A DNA stretch of 64,000 nucleotides from Hyphomicrobiales bacterium (lineage in GTDB: Bacteria > Pseudomonadota > Alphaproteobacteria > Rhizobiales > HXMU1428-3): assembly GCA_021775425.1 (NCBI GenBank), contig JAJFHX010000026.1, positions 1-64,000 on the forward strand, written 5' to 3'. Below are positions 26,838 through 37,617 of this stretch, piece after piece. The translations under genes were made by a program, and so were the position numbers. The notes under the pieces were generated by a model that saw only the letters and a list, made by a program, of their open reading frames with translations, had not been told where the DNA came from and did no database searches. How positions within the stretch are numbered: the first letter of the stretch is position 1; every line of letters starts with the position of its first letter.

Positions 26838-28943
26838 ATGCCAAAGCTCAATATCAATGGCACAGAAATCGAAGTCGAGAACGGCACCACAGTTCTTCAG
26901 GCTTGTGAACAGGCGGGATATGAAATCCCCCGTTTCTGCTATCATGAAAGACTATCCATTGCCGGCAATTGCCGTATGTGTCTGGTTGATGTGAAAGGCA
27001 TGCCAAAGCCAATTGCTTCCTGCGCCATGAGTGTCAATGATCTGCGCCCCGGCCCAGAAGGCGAGCCACCTGAAATCAACACCATCACCGCTCCGGTGAA
27101 AAAAGCACGTGAAGGCGTGATGGAATTTCTCCTCATCAATCACCCGCTTGATTGCCCGATCTGCGATCAGGGCGGCGAATGCGATTTGCAGGATCAGGCC
27201 ATGGCCTATGGTGACAATTCCAGCCGCTATGACGAAAACAAACGCGCTGTTGAAGATAAAAACATCGGCCCGCTTATCAAAACTCACATGACCCGCTGCA
27301 TTCATTGCACAAGATGCGTCCGCTTCATGACTGAAATCGCCGGAGTTGAAGAACTGGGTCTGATTGGCCGCGGCGAAGATGCGGAAATCACCACTTATCT
27401 TGAAAAAGGCATCACCTCAGAACTGTCCGGCAATGTGATTGATCTCTGCCCCGTTGGCGCACTGACATCAAAACCCTTTGCTTTCACAGCCAGACCCTGG
27501 GAACTGAATAAAACGGAAAGCGTAGATGTAATGGACGCCGTTGGCTCCAACATCCGTGTTGACAGCCGCTCAGGCGAAGTGTTGCGCATCATGCCGCGTA
27601 ATAACGATTCCATCAATGAAGAATGGATATCCGATAAAACCCGTTTCATCTGGGATGGCCTTCGCACAAAACGTCTGGATCGACCATATATCAGAGAAGA
27701 TGAAGACCTGCGCGAAGCAAGCTGGGATGAAGCCCTCGCGCTGGTCGCAAGCAAGATGACAGAAGCGCTGCCACGCAAATCAGCCATGATCGTCGGCGAT
27801 ATGGCAACAGTTGAAGAGATTTATGCTCTAAAACTGATCGCTGACAGTCTTGATTGGAAAAATATTGATTGCCGCCAGGATGGCACCATTGTCAACCCAA
27901 ACCTGGGCCGGGCAACAACGCTGTTTAACAGCACCATTGAAGGCATTGATCAGGCGGACGCAATATTATTATTTGGCGCTAATCCTCGCTACGACGCGCC
28001 GGTTCTCAATGCCCGCATCAGAGGTCGCTGGGCCGCAGGCAAAGTAAAAGTCGGCATCATCGGCGCAAATGAAGACCTCACCTATGAAGCAGAGCATATC
28101 GGCACATCACCAGCAGACCTTTCAAAACTGGATCATGGCTCATCAGGCTTTGCTGAAGTCATGCGCAATGCTGAATTCCCGATGATCATCATTGGCTCAG
28201 CCGCCTTAAAAGGTGAGGGCGCGATCAATAATCTGATTGCAGCCGCAAAATTGGCTAAAGGCTACGGCGCGCTGAAACAGGGCTGGAATGGTTTTAATAT
28301 CATGCATCAGTCTGCAAGCCGTGTCGCCGGGCTGGAAATTGGTTTTGTACCGGGAGACGGCGGCCAGAGCACAACTGAAATTATGCACAACGCCAAAAAC
28401 GACCAATTAGAGTTTCTTTATCTGCTGGGGGCAGATGAAATGATCACAGGCGATCTTGGCAACACCTTTGTTGTCTATCAGGGCAGCCATGGTGACAAAG
28501 GCGCCGCTATAGCAGATGTGATTTTACCCGGCAGCGCCTATACTGAGAAAAACGGCACCTTCATGAACCTTGAAGGCCGGCCTCAGCATATCAACCGGGC
28601 AATTTTCCCGCCAAACGAAGCCAAAGAAGACTGGGCAATTTTAAGGGCTCTTTCAGCAGCACTTGAAAACCCATTAAGCTTTAATAATCTGGCTCAGTTA
28701 CGCGTGGAACTATATAAATCCAACCCACGGTTCGCGGCCCTCAATCAAATTGAACCTGCTGACCAGCAGGAGATCATCCGCCTGGCTTCAAGAGAAATAA
28801 ACAATCTCAGTGAAATACCGCTTGAACCATCCATGAGTGATTTCTATTCCACCAACCCGATCGCCCGGGCTTCAAAAGTGATGGCAGAAATGAGTGCAAT
28901 GAAAACCCCTTTAACAGAAAAGGCAACAGGCACCCATGATTGA
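26838..28943 (+). CDS. nuoG: NADH-quinone oxidoreductase subunit G
   Basis: Largest peripheral-arm subunit, carrying the N1b, N4 and N5 clusters. The 701-residue product starts with a ferredoxin-like domain ([15 protein letters not shown]), then [19 protein letters not shown] with the His-ligated N5 pattern, CIHCTRC and [13 protein letters not shown]. The rest is a molybdopterin-oxidoreductase-like domain without a molybdenum role. The ATG at 26838 has AAGG eight bases upstream; a TTG seven codons earlier is less likely. The stop overlaps the nuoH start by eight bases. Confidence 0.95.
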   Translation: MPKLNINGTEIEVENGTTVLQACEQAGYEIPRFCYHERLSIAGNCRMCLVDVKGMPKPIASCAMSVNDLRPGPEGEPPEINTITAPVKKAREGVMEFLLINHPLDCPICDQGGECDLQDQAMAYGDNSSRYDENKRAVEDKNIGPLIKTHMTRCIHCTRCVRFMTEIAGVEELGLIGRGEDAEITTYLEKGITSELSGNVIDLCPVGALTSKPFAFTARPWELNKTESVDVMDAVGSNIRVDSRSGEVLRIMPRNNDSINEEWISDKTRFIWDGLRTKRLDRPYIREDEDLREASWDEALALVASKMTEALPRKSAMIVGDMATVEEIYALKLIADSLDWKNIDCRQDGTIVNPNLGRATTLFNSTIEGIDQADAILLFGANPRYDAPVLNARIRGRWAAGKVKVGIIGANEDLTYEAEHIGTSPADLSKLDHGSSGFAEVMRNAEFPMIIIGSAALKGEGAINNLIAAAKLAKGYGALKQGWNGFNIMHQSASRVAGLEIGFVPGDGGQSTTEIMHNAKNDQLEFLYLLGADEMITGDLGNTFVVYQGSHGDKGAAIADVILPGSAYTEKNGTFMNLEGRPQHINRAIFPPNEAKEDWAILRALSAALENPLSFNNLAQLRVELYKSNPRFAALNQIEPADQQEIIRLASREINNLSEIPLEPSMSDFYSTNPIARASKVMAEMSAMKTPLTEKATGTHD

Positions 28944-29985
28944 ACCATTAACCGGAACAATGACAGAGTTCATGACAACTTATGGCTGGCCCTTTTTCTG
29001 GATCGCCCTGCACAGCATTGCGCTGATGGTCGGACTATTGCTGATCATTGCTTATATCCTTTACGCAGACAGAAAAATCTGGGCTGCCGTGCAGTTGCGC
29101 AAAGGTCCAAATGTTGTTGGCGCTTTTGGCCTGCTGCAATCATTTGCTGACATGCTTAAATTTGTGCTGAAAGAACCGGTGATCCCATCCAAATCAGATA
29201 AATTTGTCTTTCTCCTGGCCCCAATTGTCACCACCATTCTCGCCCTTGCAGCCTGGGCAGTTATCCCGCTTGATGAAGGCTGGGTCATAGCTGATATCAA
29301 TGTCGGCATTTTATACATCCTTGCCATGTCATCACTTGGGGTTTATGGCATCATTATGGGTGGCTGGGCTTCAAACTCAAAATATCCATTCCTTGGCGCC
29401 CTGCGCTCAGCCGCGCAGATGGTTTCATATGAAGTCTCAATCGGTTTCGTCATCGTCACGGTATTGCTGGTGGTTGGGTCCCTGAACCTGACTGACATAG
29501 TCAACGCCCAGAAAGGTGATTATGGCTTATTGAACTGGCACTGGTTGCCTTTGTTCCCGATGTTCATAGTTTTCTTTATCTCAGCACTGGCTGAAACCAA
29601 CCGCCCGCCGTTTGATTTGCCAGAAGCTGAATCAGAACTGGTCGCCGGCTTCATGGTTGAATATTCTTCAACACCTTATATGCTGTTTATGCTTGGCGAG
29701 TATGTGTCAATCACCATGATGTGCGCATTGACAACCATTCTCTTTTTAGGTGGTTGGCTGCCACCAGTTGATATTGCCCCGTTTAACTGGGTTCCGGGCA
29801 TCTTCTGGTTCATCATAAAAACTCTTGGCGTGTTTTTTATGTTCGCCATGGTCAAGGCTATGGTACCCCGCTATCGCTATGATCAGCTGATGCGTCTTGG
29901 ATGGAAAGTGTTCCTGCCTCTCTCATTGTTCATGGTTGTTGTGGTCTCTAGCGTTCTTCATTTTACCAAACTGGGGGGTGCTTAA
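28936..29985 (+). CDS. nuoH: NADH-quinone oxidoreductase subunit H
   Basis: Membrane subunit next to the quinone channel, linking electron transfer to the proton-pumping arm. The 349-residue product has about eight membrane helices and the conserved loops [20 protein letters not shown] and [20 protein letters not shown], the latter rich in the acidic residues thought to sense quinone chemistry. It overlaps nuoG. An extra small gene follows after three bases, before nuoI. Confidence 0.96.
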   Translation: MIEPLTGTMTEFMTTYGWPFFWIALHSIALMVGLLLIIAYILYADRKIWAAVQLRKGPNVVGAFGLLQSFADMLKFVLKEPVIPSKSDKFVFLLAPIVTTILALAAWAVIPLDEGWVIADINVGILYILAMSSLGVYGIIMGGWASNSKYPFLGALRSAAQMVSYEVSIGFVIVTVLLVVGSLNLTDIVNAQKGDYGLLNWHWLPLFPMFIVFFISALAETNRPPFDLPEAESELVAGFMVEYSSTPYMLFMLGEYVSITMMCALTTILFLGGWLPPVDIAPFNWVPGIFWFIIKTLGVFFMFAMVKAMVPRYRYDQLMRLGWKVFLPLSLFMVVVVSSVLHFTKLGGA

Positions 29986-29988
29986 GAT

Positions 29989-30228
29989 ATGGAAATGACA
30001 CCATCAATCATGGGGCTGGGTTTAGGACTGGCTGTCGGCCTGCTTGATTATATCGTGCTGACATTCATGGGCAATAAAATGGTAGAAAAAGCCAAAGAAC
30101 ACGATGCCAGCCCTGATGAAACCCGCCAAGTGACCAGATTCATGAGAACACTGGCGCTGATCTCACTGGTGCTGTTTCCAATCGTTGGCTATTTTGCCGG
30201 GCCATATGTTTTTGGCTCAACACTGTAA
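29989..30228 (+). CDS. Small two-helix membrane protein inside the nuo operon
   Basis: 79 residues with two predicted membrane helices (about 5-27 and 52-73) joined by a charged loop (KMVEKAKEHDASPDETRQVT). It starts three bases after the nuoH stop, with GGGGGTG in the nuoH end as a ribosome-binding site, and ends 19 bases before nuoI, so it is co-transcribed with the complex I genes. None of the 14 standard Nuo subunits matches it, and all 14 are present elsewhere in the operon. A supernumerary complex I subunit or assembly factor is a reasonable inference from position, but nothing in the sequence proves it. Confidence 0.8.
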   Translation: MEMTPSIMGLGLGLAVGLLDYIVLTFMGNKMVEKAKEHDASPDETRQVTRFMRTLALISLVLFPIVGYFAGPYVFGSTL

Positions 30229-30247
30229 TAAATAGGTGGATACTTAA

Positions 30248-30730
30248 ATGTTGCAATTTATCAAATCTTTGTTTTTGTGGGAGTTCATTCAGGCCTTTGT
30301 GCTTGCGATGAAGTATTTCTTCAAACCAAAGGCAACAATTAACTATCCGTTTGAAAAAGGCCCTATCAGCCCAAGGTTCAGAGGAGAGCACGCTCTGCGT
30401 CGTTATCCAAATGGCGAAGAACGCTGCATCGCCTGCAAACTTTGTGAAGCCATATGTCCGGCCGGCGCGATTACAATTGAAGCCGGGCCCAGCCGCAACG
30501 ATGGCACACGGCGCACAACCAGATATGACATCGACATGGTCAAATGCATTTATTGCGGCTTTTGTCAGGAAGCCTGCCCGGTGGAAGCCATTGTCGAAGG
30601 GCCAAATTTCGAATTCGCCACAGAAACCCGTGAAGAACTTTATTATGACAAGGACCGCCTGCTCGCCAATGGAGACCGTTGGGAGCGCGAAATTGCCAAT
30701 AACATTGTGAGTGACGAAAAATATCGTTAA
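30248..30730 (+). CDS. nuoI: NADH-quinone oxidoreductase subunit I
   Basis: TYKY/23-kDa subunit carrying two [4Fe-4S] clusters (N6a, N6b) that pass electrons to NuoB. The 160-residue product has both eight-Cys ferredoxin motifs: [17 protein letters not shown] and [17 protein letters not shown]. The N-terminal helix [18 protein letters not shown] lies along the membrane. Size and motifs are typical of alphaproteobacteria and mitochondria. Confidence 0.96.
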   Translation: MLQFIKSLFLWEFIQAFVLAMKYFFKPKATINYPFEKGPISPRFRGEHALRRYPNGEERCIACKLCEAICPAGAITIEAGPSRNDGTRRTTRYDIDMVKCIYCGFCQEACPVEAIVEGPNFEFATETREELYYDKDRLLANGDRWEREIANNIVSDEKYR

Positions 30731-30790
30731 GCACCACAAATGCAAGACGTTTGAATTTTAGAGAATGATCTTTAAAGGAATGAACCAGAA

Positions 30791-31399
30791 ATGCTAACCG
30801 CTCTGTTCTTTTATCTGTTTGCCGGTCTGGCTGTAATCTCAGCCATTATGGTCATTGGTGCCAAAAACCCGGTCCATGCCGTGCTGTTCCTGATCCTCGC
30901 ATTTTTCAATGTCGCCGGCTTATTTCTGTTGCTCGGCGCAGAATTCCTCGCTCTTGTGCTGCTGATTGTTTATGTCGGCGCGGTCGCCGTCTTGTTCCTC
31001 TTTGTTGTGATGATGCTTGATGTCGATTTCGCTGAGTTGAAATCAGGCTTTTTGAGCTATCTGCCAGTCGGGCTGATCGTTGGCGGTATTCTTCTTGCTG
31101 AAATTATCATGGCCGCAGGCGCCTGGGTGTTAAACCCGGCATTGTCAAAATTAGAAAAAAACACAGCGATTAATGCAAACATCACCAACACAGAAGCTTT
31201 TGGCCGCGTTCTGTATACAGACCATCTTTACTACTTTGAAGCAGCCGGTCTGTTGTTACTCGTCGCCATGATAGGGGCTATCATTCTCACTCTTCGTTCA
31301 CGTGAAGGGGTCAAGAGGCAGGATATTGCAAAACAGGTTGGCCGCAGGCCTGCCGACTCAATTGAAGTGGTAAAAGTTGAAACAGGGCAGGGCATCTGA
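30791..31399 (+). CDS. nuoJ: NADH-quinone oxidoreductase subunit J
   Basis: Membrane-arm subunit with five helices in 202 residues. The conserved third-helix region LALVLLIVYVGAVAVLFLFV includes the pi-bulge segment that takes part in coupling. The cytoplasmic C-terminal tail (GVKRQDIAKQVGRRPADSIE) is typical of the alphaproteobacterial form. The ATG follows an AAGGAA-type ribosome-binding site. About 70 bp separate it from nuoK. Confidence 0.93.
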   Translation: MLTALFFYLFAGLAVISAIMVIGAKNPVHAVLFLILAFFNVAGLFLLLGAEFLALVLLIVYVGAVAVLFLFVVMMLDVDFAELKSGFLSYLPVGLIVGGILLAEIIMAAGAWVLNPALSKLEKNTAINANITNTEAFGRVLYTDHLYYFEAAGLLLLVAMIGAIILTLRSREGVKRQDIAKQVGRRPADSIEVVKVETGQGI

Positions 31400-31471
31400 A
31401 CAGTCTCATTGTTCAGAACCAGTCAACCGATGCCAGCGGCATCAGAAAATAAAAATTAAGGGGGACAACCC

Positions 31472-31780
31472 ATGGAAATCGGACTGTCACATTATTTGTC
31501 AGTCGCGGCTATTTTATTCACGCTCGGGGTGATCGGCATTTTTCTAAATCGAAAAAATGTCATCATCATCCTGATGTCCATTGAGCTTATGCTGCTGGCT
31601 GTGAATATTAACCTCGTCGCTTTTTCAGCCTTTCTGGATAATCTTCAGGGGCAGATATTTGCTCTGATGATCCTCACCGTCGCCGCTGGCGAGGCTGCCA
31701 TCGGCCTTGCAATCGTTGTCACATACTTCCGAAACCGCGGCTCTATCGCGGTGGAAGATATCAACATGATGAAAGGCTAG
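31472..31780 (+). CDS. nuoK: NADH-quinone oxidoreductase subunit K
   Basis: Smallest core membrane subunit, 102 residues with three helices. It carries the conserved membrane glutamates in [20 protein letters not shown] and [16 protein letters not shown] that form part of the proton path between NuoH and the antiporter-like subunits. The start has a good GGGGG ribosome-binding site. nuoL begins four bases after its stop. Confidence 0.95.
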   Translation: MEIGLSHYLSVAAILFTLGVIGIFLNRKNVIIILMSIELMLLAVNINLVAFSAFLDNLQGQIFALMILTVAAGEAAIGLAIVVTYFRNRGSIAVEDINMMKG

Positions 31781-31784
31781 CCAC

Positions 31785-33722
31785 ATGCTTTATCAGGCCA
31801 TTGTCTTTCTCCCCCTTCTTGGCGCGCTCATCGTCGGTCTTTTCGGCCGTATGATCGGCGACAAAATGAGTGAATACATCACTTGCGCCTTTATGGTTGT
31901 CGCAGCGATCCTTTCCTGGGTTGTGTTTTTTAAAGTCGGCATGGCTGGCGGCAAAGAGCAGGTTGAAATCCTGCCTTGGATCCAGTCCGGCACATTAGAC
32001 ATCAGCTGGTCACTACGGATAGATACATTAACCGCTGTCATGCTGGTTGTGGTCAACACAGTATCTTCATTGGTCCATATTTATTCAATCGGCTATATGC
32101 ATCACGACCCGCATCGCCCACGCTTCTTTGCCTATCTCTCATTATTTACATTCGCCATGTTAATGCTGGTGACTTCAGACAACCTGCTGCAAATGTTCTT
32201 TGGCTGGGAAGGCGTTGGTCTCGCATCATATTTGTTAATCGGTTTCTGGTTCAAGAAACCATCAGCCAACGAAGCTGCGATGAAAGCCTTCATCGTCAAC
32301 CGGGTTGGTGACTTTGGCTTTGCCCTTGGCATTTTCGCGATCTATATGGTGTTTGATACGATTAATCTGGATGAAATATTCGCCAGCGCACCGTCCAAGG
32401 TAGGCCAGACCTTCACTTTCTTAAGCTGGCAGGTTGATATTCTCACCACCATTTGTCTGTTGTTGTTCATGGGTGCCATGGGTAAATCAGCTCAGTTCCT
32501 GTTGCACACCTGGCTACCTGATGCGATGGAAGGCCCCACACCCGTTTCAGCGCTCATTCACGCAGCAACAATGGTGACAGCCGGCGTCTTTATGGTCGCT
32601 AGATTATCACCTCTGTTTGAAATCACACCCGACGCCTTAACGGTCGTCACCGCAATCGGTGCCATTACTGCGTTTTTCGCGGCAACTGTTGGCCTCGTTC
32701 AAAACGACATCAAACGCGTGATTGCCTATTCAACATGTAGCCAGCTCGGCTATATGTTTGTTGCCCTTGGTGTCGGCGCCTATGGGGCCGCTATTTTCCA
32801 CCTCTTCACTCACGCCTTTTTCAAAGCTCTGTTGTTCTTAGGGGCAGGTTCCGTCATTCACGCCATGTCTGACGAGCAGGACATGCGCCACATGGGCGGG
32901 CTTTATAAAATGATCCCGCTTACTTACGCCATGATGCTGATCGGCACTCTGGCCCTCACAGGGTTCCCGGGCTTTGCCGGGTTTTTCTCGAAAGATGCGA
33001 TCATTGAAAGCGCATTTGCTGCGCATAATCCGGTCAGCATGTACGCATTTTACATGTTGGTATTTGCCGCCTTCCTGACATCATTTTACTCATGGCGACT
33101 TGTCTTCATGACCTTCCATGGCCGCTCACGCGCCACTCCGGATGTACTTTCACATGTCCATGAAAGCCCGAATGTCATGCTGATCCCACTATATATTCTG
33201 GCAGCAGGTGCGGTTCTGGCTGGCTTTGTGTTTAAGGAATATTTCTTTGGCCACAATTATGCAGAGTTCTGGGCATCAAGCCTGTTCACAAGCCCGGGCA
33301 ATAATCTGGTCCATGAATTCCATAACGTGCCGACCTGGGTCAAACTTTCCCCATTTATTGCCATGGTCCTCGGGCTAGGTCTGGCGTGGTTGTTCTACAT
33401 TCAGAACACCAATCTGCCACGCATCATGGCCAAACTGTTTGAGCCGTTCTACAAATTCCTGTTGAACAAATGGTATTTCGATGAGCTATACGACATCCTC
33501 TTTGTCAAACCGGCTCAGTGGATTGCCAGAATACTCTGGAAAGTTGGCGATCAGAAAATTATTGATGGCTTCATCAATGGCATTGCAAACCGCTCTCTTG
33601 ACGTAACAAGCAAAGTTAAAACCATGCAATCAGGTTACGTCTACCATTATGCCTTTGTCATGATGATCGGCCTTACAGCCATAATCACTTATTTCGTAGT
33701 AACAGGGAGAGTTGGACAATGA
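31785..33722 (+). CDS. nuoL: NADH-quinone oxidoreductase subunit L
   Basis: Distal antiporter-like proton-pumping subunit. The 645-residue product has the Mrp-antiporter core with [17 protein letters not shown], the TM7 lysine region [20 protein letters not shown], and [22 protein letters not shown]-terminal part matching the long lateral helix and last anchor follows. It overlaps nuoM by four bases (ATGA). Confidence 0.96.
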   Translation: MLYQAIVFLPLLGALIVGLFGRMIGDKMSEYITCAFMVVAAILSWVVFFKVGMAGGKEQVEILPWIQSGTLDISWSLRIDTLTAVMLVVVNTVSSLVHIYSIGYMHHDPHRPRFFAYLSLFTFAMLMLVTSDNLLQMFFGWEGVGLASYLLIGFWFKKPSANEAAMKAFIVNRVGDFGFALGIFAIYMVFDTINLDEIFASAPSKVGQTFTFLSWQVDILTTICLLLFMGAMGKSAQFLLHTWLPDAMEGPTPVSALIHAATMVTAGVFMVARLSPLFEITPDALTVVTAIGAITAFFAATVGLVQNDIKRVIAYSTCSQLGYMFVALGVGAYGAAIFHLFTHAFFKALLFLGAGSVIHAMSDEQDMRHMGGLYKMIPLTYAMMLIGTLALTGFPGFAGFFSKDAIIESAFAAHNPVSMYAFYMLVFAAFLTSFYSWRLVFMTFHGRSRATPDVLSHVHESPNVMLIPLYILAAGAVLAGFVFKEYFFGHNYAEFWASSLFTSPGNNLVHEFHNVPTWVKLSPFIAMVLGLGLAWLFYIQNTNLPRIMAKLFEPFYKFLLNKWYFDELYDILFVKPAQWIARILWKVGDQKIIDGFINGIANRSLDVTSKVKTMQSGYVYHYAFVMMIGLTAIITYFVVTGRVGQ

Positions 33723-35236
33723 TGACAGATTGGCCAATCTTGTCGGCGGTCACATTTCTACCGCTCATTGGTGCAGCATTTATCTTCCTCATCAGGGGTG
33801 AAGATGATGCAGCAAAACAAAACGCCCGTTACGTCGCCCTCTGGACCACAGCGATCACATTTCTGATTTCGCTGTTAATCTGGGTTGATTTTAACAACAG
33901 CACCGCTGATTTTCAGTTTGTTGAAAAACATGACTGGCTCGGCGGCAGCTTTAATTATTATATGGGTGTAGACGGCATATCGATGCTGTTCGTCATCCTC
34001 ACTACATTCCTGATGCCGATCTGTATTCTCGCTAGCTGGGAAAGCATTACCAACCGCGTCCGCGAATATATGATCGCCTTTCTCATTTTGGAAACTCTGG
34101 TCATTGGTGTATTCTGCGCGCTGGATCTGGTCCTGTTTTACGTCTTCTTTGAAGGCGGCCTCATCCCGATGTTCCTGATCATTGGTGTCTGGGGCGGTAA
34201 ACGCCGGGTTTACGCCAGCTTTAAATTCTTTCTCTACACCTTAGCCGGATCAGTACTGATGCTGATTGCCATCATGGCCATGTACTGGCAAGCGGAAACA
34301 ACTGAAATCCCATTACTGCTAGCTCATGATTTCCCGGCCGAAATGCAGACCTGGCTCTGGCTGGCATTTTTCGCCTCCTTTGCTGTCAAAATGCCCATGT
34401 GGCCGGTTCACACCTGGCTTCCGGATGCACACGTTGAAGCCCCAACCGCAGGCTCGGTTATTCTGGCCGGTATTTTATTGAAGCTGGGTGGCTATGGCTT
34501 CCTGCGCTTTTCATTGCCGATGTTCCCGTTAGCCAGCATTGAATTTGCCCCGCTGGTTTTCTGGTTAAGCGCCATCGCCATTGTCTACACCTCTCTGGTC
34601 GCCCTCGCACAAGAGGATATAAAGAAACTGATTGCATATTCATCTGTCGCGCATATGGGCTTTGTAACAATGGGGCTGTTTACCGGCACAATGCAGGGCA
34701 TTGAAGGCGGCATTTTCCAGATGCTCTCACACGGCCTTGTATCAGCCGCGCTCTTTTTGTGTGTTGGTGTTGTTTATGATCGCATGCACACCAGAGAAAT
34801 CACCGCCTATGGCGGGCTGGTGAACCGCATGCCGATATTTGCTGTCACTTTCATGGTTTTCACCATGGCCAATGTCGGCCTGCCGGGCACCTCCGGTTTT
34901 ATCGGCGAATTCCTGACACTGATCGGCACTTATAAAGTCAACACCTGGGTCGCTTTTGTGGCGACCTCCGGCGTGATCCTCTCGGCAGCTTACGCCCTCT
35001 GGCTGTATCGCCGCGTGGTATTTGGTGAACTTGAAAAACCAAACCTGAAATCAATAATGGATATGAACAAAAGAGAAATGAGTTATCTCATCCCGCTGGT
35101 CATCCTGACCATTTTGTTCGGTATCTATCCAAAACCAATATTAGATGTCATGGCAGTCTCGGTTGATAAATTAATCGTAGACTATTCTCAGGCGATGATC
35201 ATGCTTGATCAGACCAAACTCGCCCTCAAGCCATAA
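33719..35236 (+). CDS. nuoM: NADH-quinone oxidoreductase subunit M
   Basis: Middle antiporter-like proton-pumping subunit, 505 residues and about 14 helices. Diagnostic stretches are [40 protein letters not shown] with the conserved Lys, and [12 protein letters not shown]. It opens with two adjacent ATG codons; the first overlaps the nuoL stop. nuoN starts 26 bases downstream. Confidence 0.96.
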   Translation: MMTDWPILSAVTFLPLIGAAFIFLIRGEDDAAKQNARYVALWTTAITFLISLLIWVDFNNSTADFQFVEKHDWLGGSFNYYMGVDGISMLFVILTTFLMPICILASWESITNRVREYMIAFLILETLVIGVFCALDLVLFYVFFEGGLIPMFLIIGVWGGKRRVYASFKFFLYTLAGSVLMLIAIMAMYWQAETTEIPLLLAHDFPAEMQTWLWLAFFASFAVKMPMWPVHTWLPDAHVEAPTAGSVILAGILLKLGGYGFLRFSLPMFPLASIEFAPLVFWLSAIAIVYTSLVALAQEDIKKLIAYSSVAHMGFVTMGLFTGTMQGIEGGIFQMLSHGLVSAALFLCVGVVYDRMHTREITAYGGLVNRMPIFAVTFMVFTMANVGLPGTSGFIGEFLTLIGTYKVNTWVAFVATSGVILSAAYALWLYRRVVFGELEKPNLKSIMDMNKREMSYLIPLVILTILFGIYPKPILDVMAVSVDKLIVDYSQAMIMLDQTKLALKP

Positions 35237-35262
35237 ATGATTGCAAAAAGGAAATTAAACAG

Positions 35263-36708
35263 ATGAGCGCATTGGTTGAATACCTGCCAATTTTACCAGA
35301 ATTGATCGTTGCCATCGGCGCGCTCATTTTGTTGATGGTTGGCGTGTTCCAGAAAGATGAAGACGCCAATCTAGTCTGGTTTCTCTCAATGCTGGTCATG
35401 GCCGGTGCCGCCTTTTTCCTCATTAAAGACTGGGGCATAAACGCCACCCTGTTTAATGAAAGTTTTGTCGTTAATGATTTCACCCGCCTTCTCAAAGTCA
35501 TGGTGCTGATTGGCGGCATTTTCACCATTTACATGTCAATTTCTTTTCTCATCGACGCAGGCATATTCAAATCTGAATATATGGTGCTGATGTTGTTTGC
35601 CCTGCTTGGCATGATGATGATGATTTCCGCAAATGATCTCATCGCCATGTATCTGGGCCTTGAAATTCAAAGTCTTGCATTATACGTCATGGCAGCCTTC
35701 CGGCGTGATAATGTCCGCTCAAGCGAGTCAGGCATGAAATATTTCGTCCTCGGCGCCTTGTCATCAGGCATGCTGCTATATGGCAGCTCAATGGTTTACG
35801 GATTTTCCGGCTCAATCTATTTCAGCGAAATCGCCAAAACCGCCTTGGGTGATGGCACCGCAAGCATCGGCATGGTCATAGGTCTTGTCTTTGTGCTGGC
35901 CGGTCTTGCCTTTAAAATATCAGCCGTTCCCTTCCATATGTGGACACCAGATGTTTATGAAGGCGCACCAACTCCCGTCACTGCCTTTTTCGCGATCTGC
36001 CCGAAGGTCGCAGCAATGGCCATCCTGCTGCGTATCATCTACAACGCCTTTCCAGATCTTACCACTCAGTGGAACCAGATCATTGTCTTTATCTCCATCG
36101 CCAGCATGATCCTCGGTGCTTTTGGTGCCATCGGTCAGAAGAACATCAAAAGACTGCTGGCTTATTCGTCAATTGGTAATATGGGCTTTGCTCTGGTGGG
36201 CCTCGCGGCTGGCAACAGAGAAGGTGTGGAAGGCGTCATCATCTATCTGATGATTTACATGGTCATGACAGCTGGTGTTTTTGCCCTGGTCCTTTCCATG
36301 CGCCGCAATGAAGAAATGGTTGAAAATATAGATGATTTACGCGGCCTCTCGCAAACCAATCTATCGGCCGCATTCTTATTGGCATTGCTGATGTTTTCAT
36401 TGGCGGGCATCCCGCCACTTGCCGGCTTCTTTGCCAAATTCTACGTCTTTATGGCAGCCGTTAAAGCAGATATGTTCATTCTCGCCATCGTTGGCGTGCT
36501 CGCAAGTGTGGTCGGTGCGTTCTATTATCTGCGCATAATCAAAATCATGTTCTTTGATGAAGCAAAAGACAGCTTTAATGAAATGCCATCGCAATTAAAA
36601 GTCGTGCTTGGTCTTTCAGGCTTATTCGTCCTTTTCTACATTGTTTATCCTAACCCGCTGATTGAAGGGGCGAGACTGGCCGCCAAAGCTCTGTTACCAA
36701 CAGCCTGA
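35263..36708 (+). CDS. nuoN: NADH-quinone oxidoreductase subunit N
   Basis: Proximal antiporter-like proton-pumping subunit, 481 residues. It shows LIAMYLGLEIQSLALYVMAA, KISAVPFHMWTPDVYEGAP with the TM7 lysine, and AGIPPLAGFFAKFYVF. The ribosome-binding site AAGGAA precedes the ATG. It is the last nuo gene; birA starts 94 bp later with no clear terminator between, so read-through into birA is likely. Confidence 0.96.
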   Translation: MSALVEYLPILPELIVAIGALILLMVGVFQKDEDANLVWFLSMLVMAGAAFFLIKDWGINATLFNESFVVNDFTRLLKVMVLIGGIFTIYMSISFLIDAGIFKSEYMVLMLFALLGMMMMISANDLIAMYLGLEIQSLALYVMAAFRRDNVRSSESGMKYFVLGALSSGMLLYGSSMVYGFSGSIYFSEIAKTALGDGTASIGMVIGLVFVLAGLAFKISAVPFHMWTPDVYEGAPTPVTAFFAICPKVAAMAILLRIIYNAFPDLTTQWNQIIVFISIASMILGAFGAIGQKNIKRLLAYSSIGNMGFALVGLAAGNREGVEGVIIYLMIYMVMTAGVFALVLSMRRNEEMVENIDDLRGLSQTNLSAAFLLALLMFSLAGIPPLAGFFAKFYVFMAAVKADMFILAIVGVLASVVGAFYYLRIIKIMFFDEAKDSFNEMPSQLKVVLGLSGLFVLFYIVYPNPLIEGARLAAKALLPTA

Positions 36709-36802
36709 ATCGCACCGACATAAATATCGACCAAAGTACTGGCGATATTTAGTGATTAATGAGAGTGGTTGTAAACAACACCAGTTCAGGCTAGATAAAT
36801 GC

Positions 36803-37591
36803 ATGAAACAACAATCATGTCAGTCATCATCATTGAAAATCCAACACTTTACCAGCCTTGGTTCAACCAATGAATGCGCCAGACAAAAACTAAAAGAAGG
36901 CATCAAACCGCCATTCTGGATCGTGACTGATGAACAAACAGGCGGCCGTGGCAGGCATGGCCGTGAATGGGTTTCAATAAAAGGCAATCTCTTTACCAGT
37001 ATCGCGCTTAATATAAAAGCAAATGGCACCAGTCTCTCGGCGATGTCACTCGTCACTGCACTCGCCCTTTATGATGCCGTAAAAGAAACCGCACCAGATC
37101 AGTGGACATCTCAAGGTTCAGTTCAGAGCCCTGCAGTTGTGCCGCATTTATCCCTCAAATGGCCAAATGACATTGAACTAAATAACGCGAAACTCGGCGG
37201 CATCCTCATTGAAAACCTCTCAGATCCGAAAGCTGACATTTCCACATTGATCATAGGCTTCGGAGTGAATATTCTGGCAAGTCCGGTCATAGAAGGCCGC
37301 GATACCACCTGCCTCAGAGATCATAATCACCTGGCTGGCAGAGACAAAATTTTGAATGCATTGATTGAAGCACTCGAAATCTGGGTTGAGAGTTATGATA
37401 ACGGCCGCAATCTTGAATTCATAAAATCAAGCTGGCTCAAAAGAGCCGCACCATTGGGCACGAAAATGACTGTTAAAATAGGCGAAAAACGCGTCTCCGG
37501 CAGTTTTGAGGGGCTCAATGAATATGGTGCCTTAAAGTTAAAACAACCAGATAACCAAATCCATGTCATCACTGGTGGCGAAGTGATCTGA
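36803..37591 (+). CDS. birA: Biotin--[acetyl-CoA-carboxylase] ligase
   Basis: Activates biotin with ATP and attaches it to the biotin carboxyl carrier protein and other biotin enzymes. The 262-residue product lacks the N-terminal DNA-binding domain, so it is the non-repressor type. The catalytic domain shows HFTSLGSTNECARQK, the biotinyl-AMP loop TGGRGRHGREWVS and LKWPNDIELNNAKLGGILIE. A small SH3-like C-terminal domain follows. I chose the ATG at 36803, close to the conserved start; the frame is open upstream into nuoN. It sits between nuoN and rnj, as in Hyphomicrobiales. Confidence 0.92.
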   Translation: MKQQSCQSSSLKIQHFTSLGSTNECARQKLKEGIKPPFWIVTDEQTGGRGRHGREWVSIKGNLFTSIALNIKANGTSLSAMSLVTALALYDAVKETAPDQWTSQGSVQSPAVVPHLSLKWPNDIELNNAKLGGILIENLSDPKADISTLIIGFGVNILASPVIEGRDTTCLRDHNHLAGRDKILNALIEALEIWVESYDNGRNLEFIKSSWLKRAAPLGTKMTVKIGEKRVSGSFEGLNEYGALKLKQPDNQIHVITGGEVI

Positions 37592-37617
37592 ACCGCTGCG
37601 AAAGGCGACAAACTCAT

